Origin: Stenopsyche tienmushanensis
Taxonomy: Eukaryota > Arthropoda > Insecta > Trichoptera > Stenopsychidae
DNA length: 64,000 bases
Direction of reading: 5' to 3'
Assembly (NCBI GenBank): GCA_008973525.1
Contig: WACJ01000125.1
Coordinates: 2,170,001-2,234,000 of the forward strand
The notes below the pieces were generated by a model that saw only the letters and a program-made list of their open reading frames with translations, did not search any database and was not told the DNA's origin. Both the position numbers and the translations under genes were made by a program. This document shows, piece after piece, positions 45,041 to 57,710 of this stretch (its first letter is position 1; every line of letters starts with the position of its first letter).

Positions 45041-48000
45041 ATGTCGACTGACAGTGTAGATGGAAGAATGACAAACACAATGAGTAGCAAACCTCACAAA
45101 ATATCCATCGCAGCTTCTTTGAGATCGTTGGATCATATTTCACCACCAGCTACTAAACCAGAAGATAAAAGCAAGACCTTCAGGTAAGCACAAGTTTATT
45201 GCCATCCACTTTATACGGTGACTGTGAGCACTGATTATGAAATAAGTCCATAAATGTGTTAATCGTAAAGCCATAAAGAATAATGTAGCCCATTATCACT
45301 TATTGACGCGAATAAGGCTTCTTCAGAGAAGTCGTTTAAGTATTATAATAAATAATGCATTGAACTATTGCAGTAAAAAGCTTATGTTTACGATATCAAA
45401 GCTGTGTCACCGTGAAGATGAAAAATATTTGTAATCCTTCCTGTTTTTCTGATAGAATTATTGACGTCATCCGATATCTCAATGACTTATGACGACTTCG
45501 ATGGTTACTCATTTGTTATGCCCGGTTTACACGAGGCTAGTTTTCAAGCTAGTAGAGCATCCCGTAATCAGTCCCGGGATCTCGGAACCGGGATTTTCAA
45601 TAGTTTCAGAAATTACATTGATAAATTTGATCAAAAATTACTAATAAGTCCATTTTTTTTAATATAAAAAATAACTTGAAGGCGAAATAATTTTATTTGT
45701 TTGAGAAAAGATAAAAATACAATTCAAAAATAGATAAATAAAATACTAAAAAATATAAATATTATTTTGAAAATATGCCCAAAGATAAAATTCCTTTCTG
45801 CTGAGACACGGACTAAAACTCGCAAAATTCCCGATTTCTCGACAAATCATTTATTTCCGTCGCTGCAGATGAATACTTACATACTATAATACTTTAATGT
45901 GATTCATAATTATATTACGGAGGAATACAAAAATTCTGAAACCAGTATCTATTATATTTCATATCGATATTCCCATTATTAGAGTCGAGGTGTAGTAAAT
46001 ACATCACCGGTAGGGAAACATTAATTTAACAATTTGAAAAGCATGTATGTACTGTATATACATAGATTAGATAGTTACTGCCCCTAGGTGTAGCTCGCCA
46101 ATTAGTAGTTACGTCACTGTTTCCAAGCGTCCATATTTCGGCGGGAATGTCTCGATTTAGTAGCCTTTGTCGTGTAGGTAAGTTGTACGATTTCTGTTAG
46201 ATAAAAATTTCAATCCCGATTTTTTCCGGATTACGTTTACTAATCCTGGGATTCATGAGCACCTAAAACTTTTCGGAACCCCAAGATTGGATACTACTAA
46301 TAAGCTAGCAATCTAGTATCTTTAGTTCTGATTTTAAGCTAAAATATAGAATAAAAACGAGGCTAATTCTGTATACAAAAAGCTAGACACAAAACTGTCT
46401 TTGTGTGAACCGAATATTAGTCTGTAATCCATTTCATGCGAGACATCGAATATTGGATGCGATCTGGTTGTATTTAATTTATGTTCTTATCTGATTGACG
46501 GGAGGGGTACCACTAATGTTCTTCAATACTTAACACACTTTAGGCGGGCGCTACTGTGCGAATTTGGCGATAGAATAATAAATATAGAAAAATCGTTAGA
46601 ACTTCGAAACTGACAAATATTTTTAAGCGAAAATTTACAAACATTTATCACAAATAATTGCATTTTTTGTACTTCCTTCTATTAAATAAAATTTCATAAA
46701 ATCATGATAATATTTATGTGACAAATATGACTAGGTTCTAAAAAAATGTAGAGAGAATATTAAAAACATCTCACTGTATAGAAATATGTAAGCATAGCAG
46801 TTGTTTTTAAATTGTGGTACGCACCGTCATGATAATTTTTTTAAGTTTATAGAATATAATGATTAAGTCTAAGGCTTTTATTCCTTCGAGTAGTGTGTTA
46901 ATATAAAATCTTTATTTACTGAGATGTTATAATCGTTTGTTCACCACTTATCATCCGTACAAATTCACTTATCTGTCAAGACCGCAGCAGCGCGTATGAA
47001 GCTTATATGTACTTAAATAAATAAACACTGTCGATAGCACGCAATGTTCGGTCATTTCTTCAAGTACACATAAACAATACACTTGAAATCGATTCATTAT
47101 ATCATTCACACATCATTATTAGTCGATAAATTTGGGTTAACGATCTATACAATCGTATGGTGTACGCAAGATACTCTCTTCGTCTCTGTTTCTCTCTAAA
47201 CTCAACGTGCAATGTACTCTCCTCCTCTGCCTGTTTTCGAGATCGACGTGTAAGAATGCTCTTTATGAGTCACTGGAATTCGGACAAAAACAATGTGTCT
47301 TACCTCTTTGAGGGGTTTAATTGTGTTTAATATCTAAAGACGCATAGATGTCTCCTGCGTCCACCGATAGTTCCCGAAAGACGCACATATGCGTAACCCG
47401 ACGGGAATGTGTTAATAACGACGCTCGATCTGATACTTTTGATAGTGACTAGCCCTCTGAAGGATTACTACTACATTACGATAAATCAATATAACATAAT
47501 ACTGCGTCTCCCAGATTACAGCACTAATTGGGAAATATCCTAATGGTAGGTGTCCGGCCTAAATTGTGTTATACATTTTAATCTTTTTTTGTGCGGTAGA
47601 TGCGTTCCACGGAAAATTGCACAAAAAAGCTATGATTTACATAGAAAAAGTGAAGATGCGTTCCAAGGGTTTTAAAAACCGCATTACTTTGAAACAGCTA
47701 TATAAAATATACCCAAAATCGCACAAAAAGGTAATACACAGCAAATAGCACAAAAAGTTAATAAGGCAAAAAATATTTTTTTGTAACATTTTAACCCCTT
47801 CAACGTTTTGATTCACTGTCAAAAGTGTCATCCGTAGTGACGCGATCTTTTCGCCTTTTCGATCTTTTCGCGTCATATCCAGTATACGAAAATAGTATAT
47901 TATCAAGTTCGAACAAGTCAGTTCCCGAGATAAATAATTCTTACATTTAACCTACACAACAATGCAATTGGACATATCCATCATTTTCTATTGAGGTTTG

Positions 48001-51000
48001 CTTAATTTTCACAATGCGGATATATCCGTCATACCCACTTTGCATGGACTTTGGTCTTGACGGATATATACGTCATATCCACTTTAGGAGTTAACGATGT
48101 CTGGCATTTGGAATCTCTAATTCCAGACATCTAATAGAGAAATAATGATTATTTTAATTACAAACTATCATCACTGTATAATAATTTTCGATACAATTCA
48201 AATCGCTCTTTTCTTCGGAAGAAATAGTATATCCAGTGTCAATATCATCATAGTTCAATGTAGATTTTTTTTCTTTCTAATAATGTAATTCTTAATTAGT
48301 AAATATGTCGCTATAGTCCCTACTTCAAAAAACATATTTTCATATAATGGAAACTGTTTAAAAAAAATGTAATTTTTGGGCTTATTTTTTCACGGTTTTC
48401 ATTTTTTTAAAAATAGTTCAAAATTAAATTTTGATATGATTCTGGTAGAAGCAATCAATTTGAAGTAAATCAATTGATTAGAACTTGAGATATCATGTCA
48501 ACTATGTTGAAAAAAGTAGTTTCAAGAAAAACGCGTTTAAAGATTTCATTTTGGTAGGACCGGCTTAGTTACTGCGTCACTAAAATAGCTATAACTCCGT
48601 AAGTAATTGAAATTTTGGAATTTTCTTTGGGGGGTGTATTTTTAAAGGTTAAAACACTGAAAAAATGCAACAAAAAAAAAACAAAATCGATTTTTTCAAA
48701 AATCTAGACTAGAATATCGCCTTGTAGGGTGTGGTCGTAATTCAACAGATCCAATATGATTTACTTTAGTATAAAAACTACCTTAGGATATTTATTGCTC
48801 TTGTTGATGATTGAATCATCAAACATCATTTTTTTGGCATTATTGATCAAAATTATTGCACGACTCAAATTTATGCTCGACTGGAATAAAATTAGCGTAT
48901 CTAACGCCTCTAAGTTAGATTTTAAAAACATATTCAAGAAATGTAAAATAATGTAAAACACAGACATAGCGGCCCTCATAATAATTTGTTAATATTTAAT
49001 TACTTACGTTGATCATACCAAATGCATCTCACAGTCCCCGCGCACACGCACAAGCACACGCCGGCATACACGTACTAATAGCCATGCATTCGATTCATTA
49101 TTTAAAATGCATATTTTTATTTCATTAAAGTCGAACTCTGGCAACCGTCGGCGGCTACATGTATGGAATGCTTATTGTAACATTAGGCACAATAATTTTC
49201 ATCGGTGATATATTTGTGGATACAGTTTTAGCTGAGGTGATTATAAATTTGTTATTGGCTAATATTTTTATTTATTATATGCAGCTTATTAATATACATT
49301 TTTTATTATAATCAAAGGCTTATTGTCTGTATCTGATCGCTGTCGGTTTCATTTATCTCGGTTTTTTGATGACGGACATCAGAATCCACATTAGTAAATC
49401 GAAGAAATACCATCAGCAAAAAATAGAATATGAAATAGCCCTCGATGAAATGATGACTGAAAGCGAGGTAATTTTGATAAGAATCTATACATTCATATTT
49501 CATTTCGCTTAAATTAATCGAACCCTTATTATAGCATGGAGTTGCTGATGGACCTTATACGATTGAGGGTGCAGATAAGGCCGTCGTAAAAATTCCAAAT
49601 CCCATACTAAGACGTCTTCCGCCTGAACCACCTCGTCATTTATACTGCTTCAGCGAAGGAAGACACGCTGGTAGTTTTTATCTCAAATTGGGAGCTGCTG
49701 GTACAATATTTATGACAATAAAATCATGTTTATGAAATAATTTACATTCGTAATAATATTGGTTTTTATATTTAAGCATTCTGCTTGGGTCTTCTGATTC
49801 AATCGCTGCTCTTCTTCAACATGCAGATCGTCTATCTTAGTTCAGATTTGGGCCTAGACTGCGGCAGTGTAGCCATATTGATCTTCGACATCCTATATCC
49901 GATATATTCATTCCTTCAGCTATTTTTGATTTTCAAATATTCAAACGTCATCATTCTCAAATGCAGGGTAAATACAAAAAAATCACAAAACAAAAATATA
50001 TTTAATATGCCTATTACAATTGAGCTTTTTATATCCAGTCTCTGGGTCGATTTGCGCTCATTCACGTCATCACCAGCAGTCTTTGTTTCTGGATTTGGAC
50101 CATCGTCAGGGAAGTCATGGATGCTCTCATAATATATGCAAAAAAGAGCAGCAAAAAATTGGATGAATACAGTAAGCGCAATTGAATCACTGATTGATCA
50201 TACGGAAGGTTTTATATTTTGTAACGGTATCTTTTATCAATTCAGACAGTTTGGATGGACCGGAATGGGTAAAGGCGAGACCTATGGGTATTCCCATAAT
50301 TCAATATGGAGTGTATGGAATTGACTATGTTAGAAATACCTTCAATCTGACAAATTTGGCTGAGAATAATTGCACAACCGCACATGGTTTCGATGGACTC
50401 GTAACCGGTGTATTTCCATATTTATATCCATTCACAATCGAATACAGCATTCTTATAAGTAAATATAAATTTATTTATTTTCGTATAATATTCTTCCTAT
50501 TGATTGCTTATTAATTTTTAAAATGATTTTAGTTGGAATATTTTATATAATTTGGTCAAATATTGGTCATTGCGCTAAGGGTGGAGATGCTGCTATACAT
50601 ACTACGCATGCGCAGAAAGATTGGGAAAGCGACAAATCCAGTGAAAGTGAACATTGCAAGTAAGTTTTAGGTTTAAAACATTCAATCATGTTAATTTATG
50701 ATGCCATTTAATTACTGATATGATATATTTCAGTGTTGGAACTCCCGTTGATGAAAATGGTTTAGTAAGCAACTTACACATCAACATTGACTGTCATTCT
50801 TCCAACAAGGGTTGGTTTGGTGGTCTTATAGTTCTTGTATTGTCGATCGTCAGTGTTATCGTCACTTACGTCACAGTCAACAGCGAGTAAGTCCTACAAT
50901 TATATTCAGCAGATCCAATAGAATCATACACGAAAACTCAATGATTGATCAATTATTTATCTTGACAGAGATAATGCCAACATTGGAGTTATTGTCAAGG

Positions 51001-51620
51001 ATGGCACCGAAATATTGATGGACTTTGCCATGTTAGTGGTAGCAGTTTTGGCCTACGTCCAGATCAAACAATTGGATGTAAATTTGCATCCCATATCGAT
51101 GCTGGATGATCTTCTGTTATTCATCTGCCTACCGGCGTTCTTCTTCGATGCCATATGTTCGTTCGTTCCTGCCGTCATTTATAGCAATTGGCTTAAAATA
51201 GTCAACATTTGCGTAACGGTATGAACATTTTTGTCTAAACTAATGATTGTATTCTTACAATGCCGTTTTTTTTAATTTTTTTATTTATTTTATTCATAGA
51301 TAACGCAAGTTCTTATTCAAACGCCTATGATAGTAGACGCACTTCGACGTTGTAGTAATACAAGAGATCTGCGAAGAAGAAAGCCTGGAAGGGAATTGAT
51401 TACGTTTTTGTTGGTCTGCAACGTTGCTGCTTGGATTTTTGAGACTTTCTCAATAAAAAATGCTGATGTTGAGGACGAACGATACGATTTTTATGGGAAA
51501 GCCCTATGGACCATTTTAGGTCATATTTCAATACCGCTCTGTGTGTTCTATCGATTCCATTCCAGCGTTTGCTTGGCTGACATTTGGAAAGCTGCTTATG
51601 AACCAGGCAATGGACATTAA
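45041..51620 (+). CDS. Otop: Otopetrin proton channel (650 aa, 11 coding exons)
   Basis: Otopetrins are proton-selective channels of the plasma membrane; in insects they serve acid sensing and pH balance. Coding exons: 45041-45183 (exon opens at 45021), 49131-49236, 49318-49467, 49535-49700, 49777-49967, 50039-50171, 50246-50458, 50533-50659, 50734-50886, 50969-51218 and 51300-51620. All are GT-AG with matching phases and an open frame throughout. The family signature EGRHAGSFYLKLGAAAFCLG is at 174-193, and YRFHSSVCLADIWKAAYEP closes the protein (628-646). I count 12 hydrophobic segments, from YMYGMLIVTLGTIIF (about 57) to the ILGHISIPLCVF segment, in two halves as usual. Glu362 in PFTIEYSILI and His619 in the last segment sit where the family keeps titratable residues, by my reading. 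The length is normal. ATG 45041 was chosen as the first Met in the exon; a longer N-terminus from exons 29817-41715 is possible. The first intron is 3.9 kb and filled with transposons. Confidence 0.93.
45523..46412. mobile_element. TIR element hosting the Rep3 (hAT) insertion
   Basis: The left end, CGGTTTACACGAGGCTAG, is matched by the inverse of the right end, CGGTTCACACAAAGACAG (46395-46412). These are terminal repeats of about 18 bp with four or five mismatches. The left flank of the insert (TTTTCAAGCTAGTAG) and right flank (TACTACTAATAAGCTAGCAA) belong to the outer element, and the Rep3 copy fills 45555-46272. Without it the outer element would be only about 170 bp, that is, a MITE. I found no target duplication. 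Confidence 0.55.
45555..46272 (-). mobile_element. Rep3 copy C, hAT-derived, inverted
   Basis: The GTCCCGGGATCTCGGAACCG end at about 45570 and the TTACTAATCCTGGGATTCAT end at about 46240 bracket the blocks TTTTCAATAGTTTCAGAAAT, CTGAGACACGGACTAAAACT, GTGATTCATAATTATATTAC, ATCACCGGTAGGGAAA and CTGTTAGATAAAAATTTCAA. It keeps both ends and is the most complete non-coding copy in the window, although the coding piece present at 58103-58303 is deleted. Confidence 0.75.
46945..47282 (-). repeat. Rep1 copy 4, inverted
   Basis: ATCCGTACAAATTCACTTAT, CGTATGAAGCTTATATGTAC, TCGATAAATTTGGGTTAACG, AATCGTATGGTGTACGCAAG and GAGTCACTGGAATTCGGAC, in the same order as 43461-43797 and collinear over the whole unit. 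Confidence 0.8.
47791..48094. mobile_element. TTAA-flanked MITE, 304 bp
   Basis: The left end is TTAACCCCTTCAACGTTTTG; the right end, read inwards, is TTAACTCCTAAAGTGGATAT. Inside are repeated words GACGGATATATACGTCATAT and GCGGATATATCCGTCATACC, which are themselves palindromic. TTAA on both sides points to piggyBac-type insertion. No coding sequence is present. Confidence 0.5.
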
Positions 51621-51799
51621 GCACAAAGTTGATAGAGCTCAAATACTAGACTATAATTCACATTGAAATTATATTTTATAAGACAAGATTGAAAATAGGA
51701 GATACTGTGTATTCCATTTAAAAAATATATACATAGATTCTACGATACACGTGTGATGGATGAATCAATAATTTATAAGCTATTCTTACGCTTTTTATG

Positions 51800-51805
51800 A
51801 ATAAA
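51800..51805 (+). terminator. Polyadenylation signal of the otopetrin gene (proximal)
   Basis: AATAAA lies about 180 bases after the stop. A second AATAAA lies at 51926-51931. Confidence 0.55.
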
Positions 51806-51939
51806 TACTCACATTTTCTATGTATTTTTTACTATTTATAATTTATGTTTAAAGCTATTATTTCTAGGAACTTATATAAGCCTTTCCTATAGCAGTATTG
51901 TTTGTGATATTCAATTAAAGTTCACAATAAACGAAGAAT

Positions 51940-54900
51940 CAATCATATCGATGACTTGTTTTAATTGTTGTTTGTTTAATTAGTTTTGCAAATAAATGCG
52001 TCCGATATCAGAAAATTAAATCGCGCTTTCCTATGACCAGGAATTCTGATAAGTAGAGTGGGTGGTTCTATTTTTTAATTAAGAATAGATGGAAAGTCCT
52101 CGAATAATTTTATTGACAGTATGAAAATCACTCGAATAAATTGGGCATATTCCATCCCTTCCTCATAATTTCAAAATACATCCAAAAAAAAATCAAGATT
52201 GCGTGACCGCGTGAACACCGTCGTCTCTACCGGCTGCATGCGATAAAAACGATTCAATATAAATATTTTTTGAAGGCCACTTCATTCATGACTTAAATGT
52301 AAAAAAAAATATATTATAAACATCAAAAATTATCTAGTTTTAGATTGAAATCAGCTAATTGTCTATCTTGTGCACAATACCGCAGGTGGATTTTGATAAC
52401 CTGACAAAGAAGAATGAAATAATTTTTGGATTCATCAAGTGAATCACTTTTATATAATCGTTTGTCATCTAATCATGACAAGTAATTTGTCGATCGATTA
52501 CAAATAAAATAGTGGCGAAAATAGCTCATTCATATTATTTAATGTCTCCATATGATCACGCTCGCCTTTATAGTAATATTGATTGTAAAAATATATTTAA
52601 AAGGTAATATTTGTTGTTTATAGATAGATTTATTTACTGTTGATGAGCGATCGAAGGTCGATTGATCCCTTGTCGAAGGTTTCCTGTTGAACTGAAATCG
52701 AAAATGGAAATATTTTTTTATTATTAATATATTTAGGCAGATGACGTAAGACAAAATTATCTTTAAAAATTGTTATTATCGTTAAAAGAGATCGCAAAAG
52801 AAATACCGGCGGAAAGAATACGTATTCCTGCAGCCAAGGCTATCGATCGACAGTTTGTCCTCATCCCTGCGCGTCGCGCAAGGAGTTTTAATTTTTCCAT
52901 GCATCAATGTTATTAACAAGTAAATGATTTTTCCTATTTATGAGTAAGTCAACGAGCTTCTCATATTTTTTATTGAAATGGGGTGGTTTTTCTCCTGCTT
53001 TATTACCATTTTCGTCGTCAATATTTAAAACATTTTTTCATCTTTAAAAATGTACTCATTTGAGCATGTTTATATGGCATATGAGTTTATATGATTATTT
53101 CATCGACATTGTTCAAAAATGCGTTTTTACACTCAGTTAATTGAATTTGATCAGAATTTTTTTTAAAGCAATTTTAGCGAACATCGTCCGGCTGCTAATA
53201 CAAGAAATATGTTCAAACGAATTTCCACAGGAGAGGGAATATCTATTAAAATTTTCCATTTGCTGGTGGATGCACAATAGATACATGGGGGCTGCATGTT
53301 AACGATAGAGCAAACAACCAAGCGCCATCAACAAACGAAATAATTGTTCCTTTGTCGACGAAAAAATCACGTACAAAATGGACGTGTCCGCTTTAATTGA
53401 AAATTTATAATATTAAAGCAATTTCAGAGCCGGAATCAAAGTTCGCCCATTTCGCTTACGTAAATATTAGGCAAGAATACTCTGTAATATCTTGTATTTG
53501 TAAGGTCATATGTTCGGAGCGAAGTTGGACGAGTTGAAATGTTTGAAGTGCTACCTTCAAGTCTTCAAAGAGGAACTTTAGCAGAGGTTTACTTGCAAGT
53601 GCACAAAACGCTTCAAACAGACCGCGATTATTTTTCAGACACTTCAAATTGTAAATATCTGTATACAATTCATCCCCTATTCATGAATATAATCCTCAAG
53701 TCGAAATACTAAGGAGACCAGAAAGTAATTTTCGCATAGAATTTAATTTTAAAAAACTTTAAAGCTATTATTATATTTTGTCTGACCTACTTCGAGCAAT
53801 TTAGAAGGCTTAAATTTAAGGATAAAAACAGGCATCTAACGCAAAGATATCCATTGTTTTATTCACTTATAGTTACAGAGAGAGGCATACAGACTGTTCT
53901 TTGGTTGATTTATGAGGAATATCAAATAAATCATAAGGTACTTCTAAACAATTAACTATGAATAACCAAGGCTAATTGATAATTCATTAAAATAAAAGCA
54001 ATAAATTCAAAACTCTCACTTAAAAATGGTTAAAAAATATGTGTTTCCTGAACCGTGTCTCCAGTTTCATATGTCAAACTATTAAATTATTCAATACAAC
54101 TACATTGCATTCGAAAATCCACTGAATTAAGCCTTTATATTGTGTTTAAATTTATTAAATGGTATAATTGCCTTTGAAATGATTCAGTTGTATTGAACTA
54201 CTAAATCACAAGCTATCTATTATTTGCAAGCTTGAGTAAAAATGCCAGATCTTATAAAGCAATAAAAATTATCATCTCAACTGTAGTTGTTTAGTTCAGT
54301 GGAATCAGTGGTTTAAAATGATTTAACGTTTAGAGATTTGTTAAATATTTTTTTTTAGTAAAAATATATTTTGTAGAATGGAAATATAACAATGAATGTA
54401 TCGCATAAAGACTTCTATTCATAAGGTAGAAATAGATTCGTCCATTTGTCTATTCTAGTATCAGATCCGAAGACTTAACAAAGCAGTTCATTTATTATAA
54501 TACAAATGGTGAAGAATATTAAACATTATTTTTAAATCATGAATTGAATATATATCACAACTTTCATACATTTGCACAATTGCAACTTAACGATCTAGTT
54601 CATGGTCGAAAAAGCATCATAATTGTAGTTTTATCAACTATCAAGCTTCCTTGTGTGTATATACAACTTCAATTAGAACCACAATAATGTTGTATATTTT
54701 GCAAAATTAAAATCGTGGAAGACAAAATATATCAATATAAACAAACAATAAAACCAACTCCCCCATAGGTATTTTAATTTACATCAACTCATTCCAGACC
54801 GCTTACTTAAAAACGAGTGCTTCGTGTGGTGTTTTGTAGGTCCATTAGCGCAAAAATTTAAAATGTAATTTGAGTTTTTGACGCAAAAAAAATGAATAAA

Positions 54901-55215
54901 AGCCGTATGTTTTTTCAGTTTCATCGAAAAATGATGTTATACAAATTCAAAATTTTACTAACCTATTGAAATTCTAAAATAAATACTAAAAATCAATAAT
55001 TTCTATATCTATGCTCTGTGCTTTTCATCCCATATGATGTCAAATTCTTCCACTTTTTATTTTTAGCTCTGATGTATTTTTTGTTTACTACGAAATACTT
55101 ATTTAATTGTTCATAAAAATATCATGTTCAAGGATATCAATATTGTTATTCATATTATTTATATAAGTTTGTTTACTTTAGCCTTTAAAGGAGTACTATC
55201 CCAGGGTCTGGGACC
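51940..55215. other. Intergenic DNA, nothing seen
   Basis: AT-rich. Open frames do not exceed about 71 codons and show no domain. I see none of the window's repeat families here, which makes it the longest repeat-free non-coding stretch in the window. Confidence 0.5.
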
Positions 55216-55221
55216 CCCCTC

Positions 55222-55435
55222 CACTATTCAGAAAGAGCACTCTTGTACATTGAGCTCGGATACAGACAGAGACAGAGAGAGAACGTAGCGCAGTTCGGGA
55301 GACAGAGACGGAGAGCTTCTCCGCATACATCGCACGATTGTATAGATCGTTAGCCCTAATTAATCGACTAATGATTTCGATTTCAAGTCAAGAATGTCTT
55401 GTATGCTATCAACAGTGCTTATTTACAATTGACTC
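55222..55435 (+). repeat. Rep1 copy 5 (partial)
   Basis: ATTCAGAAAGAGCACTCTTG, a GACAGAGA-rich segment, CGCATACATCGCACGATTGT, ATCGTTAGCCCTAATTAATC and AATGTCTTGTATGCTATCAA. The terminal CTGACAGATAAG block is missing. Confidence 0.7.
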
Positions 55436-55439
55436 TGCC

Positions 55440-57700
55440 TCGAATTGAAGATTGTCTTACGCTGATAGGATCTGATAGAAAGTAATCGGTGTAAAGCGAT
55501 TATGGCATCAACGACTTCATCGATTTTAAATTTGCTCACTCCTCAAAAGGTTAATCTGTTTGCTTGTCCAATAAATTCAGACGATCCTATATGCGAAACA
55601 CATCGGCCGGGAATGTGTTTAAATTAAATTATACTCATACTTGCAAATTTTAGAAAAATTACACAGCTAAAAGCTAAAATTTTACAGCATTTTTAAGCAT
55701 TCCATATTATGAAACATAAAACAGAGCGGCGGTTCTTAAACTTCGATCCGCAACATGTAGAAATCGTGGTTAAAATAACAACCTTCAATTGAAAAACTAG
55801 GACGTTATATGCCTATATATCGCGTAATAGGAAACCGGGTATATCGTAAGCCGAAGCAGAAGGTTTAAGAACTTTTAAAGTAAAAGAATTACTAAAAAGA
55901 CATTTCGCGAGTCTTCAAGGGTCTCATATACTAGTAGTTGAAGTCAATGAGCTCTCCAAATAAAATAGATGACATTCAATAAGTAAAGCTATTTTAAAAA
56001 CTTATTAAAGATATTTATTTTAAATTAAAAATGAATCAAAGATCCAAATAATATCAGTTTCGGATGGATTTTAATGTATGTCTGTCTATCTGTTTTTTTG
56101 ACGTAAAACCCTCAATTTGACTGGATTTTCTCTTCAAAAATTAATATTTGTCTTTAAAAAAATATTTTTTATTTAGTCCTTCGATTGATATTTCCATTAA
56201 AAAGTATAAAGCATCCATGTAGCATATGTTTAAAAATACATAGTCCATCAGGTCTGATCATCGAGGCAATCAGAGCGGCGAGAGCTACCCAACGTGAACC
56301 GTTCCCACACAATGGGCCATCTTTCATTCATCGCAACAATGAAAGGTCTGCCATTTTCACATATGAAAAAATGGGCCAGCTTAAATAGAGTTGCCTCTTT
56401 CGAACAGAAATTAATTCCGCAAAGACACAATGGTCCAATTGAAACTTTAGAAAATTCAGAGGGTGGCTCTTCCGCGCTCGAAAGTCGCCTCAGCCAATTG
56501 ATGGCCCCCCCACAGACCGTGTTTTCTAACCCGAGCTGATTCTCAAATGTTTTTTAAACGCTACTATACATAAGTAACGCTCGAAGCAGGAACGAGATCA
56601 GACACATTCAACTACGGCATAGGTGTCGTTAAATGCCATTGTAGGACATGGTTTTAGCCATGGGACTTCCATAATGGCTCGTTTTTTATTTGTCACGGAA
56701 ACACGGTCGACTGGCCTCCTCATCACCATTTCCGATTCCAACCCAACAATAACGTTTAACAAAACGAATCAAATGAACATTAATGGTCATAGAATTTACA
56801 TATGCACAGCATATAAGAACTAAATCTACTAAAATACAGCATAATCAAAAAATATCATGCATCTATCCATCAAAATCTAAATGGGATCTACGCGGCATTT
56901 GAAAGCTTCCACAACATCCAATTGTAAGTTTAGGTAAAATCCTTCTAAACTAGACAATTTAGCTTTGATCTGATCAATTAAATTGGCGGTCAAATCAGTA
57001 ATTACACTTCAAGGATTAAATATTACTGCAGGTTAATTATACATTATTTTGTATGTTTTATGCGCTGGGTCGCGAATTTGACAACCTCGTTCTATATCAT
57101 AACCCAATCTAAAATAATATATGCAAATAAAAGGATCTTCAAACGATATTCGAAGCATTTATTTGCATTGTCCATGAATAGCAGACAAGTGTTCAATAAA
57201 CACATTGATCGAAAGCGATCATATTAACCCTGTCAACCTAGATACACCCATTGACCTATATGTAGAACGCCTTATTATTTAGTACATGGCGTTGCATGTA
57301 TTATCGGCTATAAATTGGGTCACTTCACGCACGCATTAATCACTTCATCGTGAGCGGTTCTTTGTTGCATCCAAACATAGATTTAATACAGTTTTATGCC
57401 ATTTTTAATCCTTGAAATATTAAATTAAATGACTGATTACTATTAAACAGTTTAGATGTGAGATCGGACGCTTACATGCTGTGAACGTTATTCAAATTAT
57501 TAGCCACATTAAAAAAATTCAGCTTAAAAAGCCATATTTTCCATACGCAATGAAATGGCCTCATTGGACGCGCTGTTGAGAGCCGATTCTGCATACTCTC
57601 GATTAAAATTTAGCTCATCCATCTATCAATACTGTATTCAATTACAGTTTTGTACATGGATCCACAAAATTGTTTTGGATGTTAAGGAAACTTATGCTAC
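55440..57700. other. Intergenic DNA, no gene supported
   Basis: A GC-richer block at 56240-56540 has overlapping open frames on both strands (56185-56388 and 56294-56539 plus, 56248-56430 minus) with no domain and no clear splice sites. Another at 56623-56823 is similar. I cannot exclude exons, but nothing supports them. Confidence 0.4.
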
Positions 57701-57710
57701 GTTTCATACA

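Larger units (their letters stand above)
45184..49130 (+). other. First intron of the otopetrin gene, transposon-rich
   Basis: Donor CAG/GTAAGC at 45184; acceptor ATTAAAG before 49131. It holds a nested pair of elements (45523-46412), a Rep1 copy (46945-47282), a 304-bp TTAA-flanked MITE (47791-48094) and AT-rich filler. A 60-codon open frame at 47566-47748 ends beside a plausible donor, but it reads into a stop in the phase needed for this gene and is not included. Confidence 0.75.

Noticed and set aside
47566..47748. 60-codon frame MLYILIFFCAV... ending at a donor-like site in the otopetrin intron
   Set aside because: It has a signal-like start but no partner exon. In the phase required by the otopetrin junctions the segment hits a stop, and the text is lysine-rich low complexity.
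56185..56540. Overlapping frames on both strands in a GC-richer block
   Set aside because: Three frames compete over the same 250 bp, with no homology signal or splice context to choose among them.
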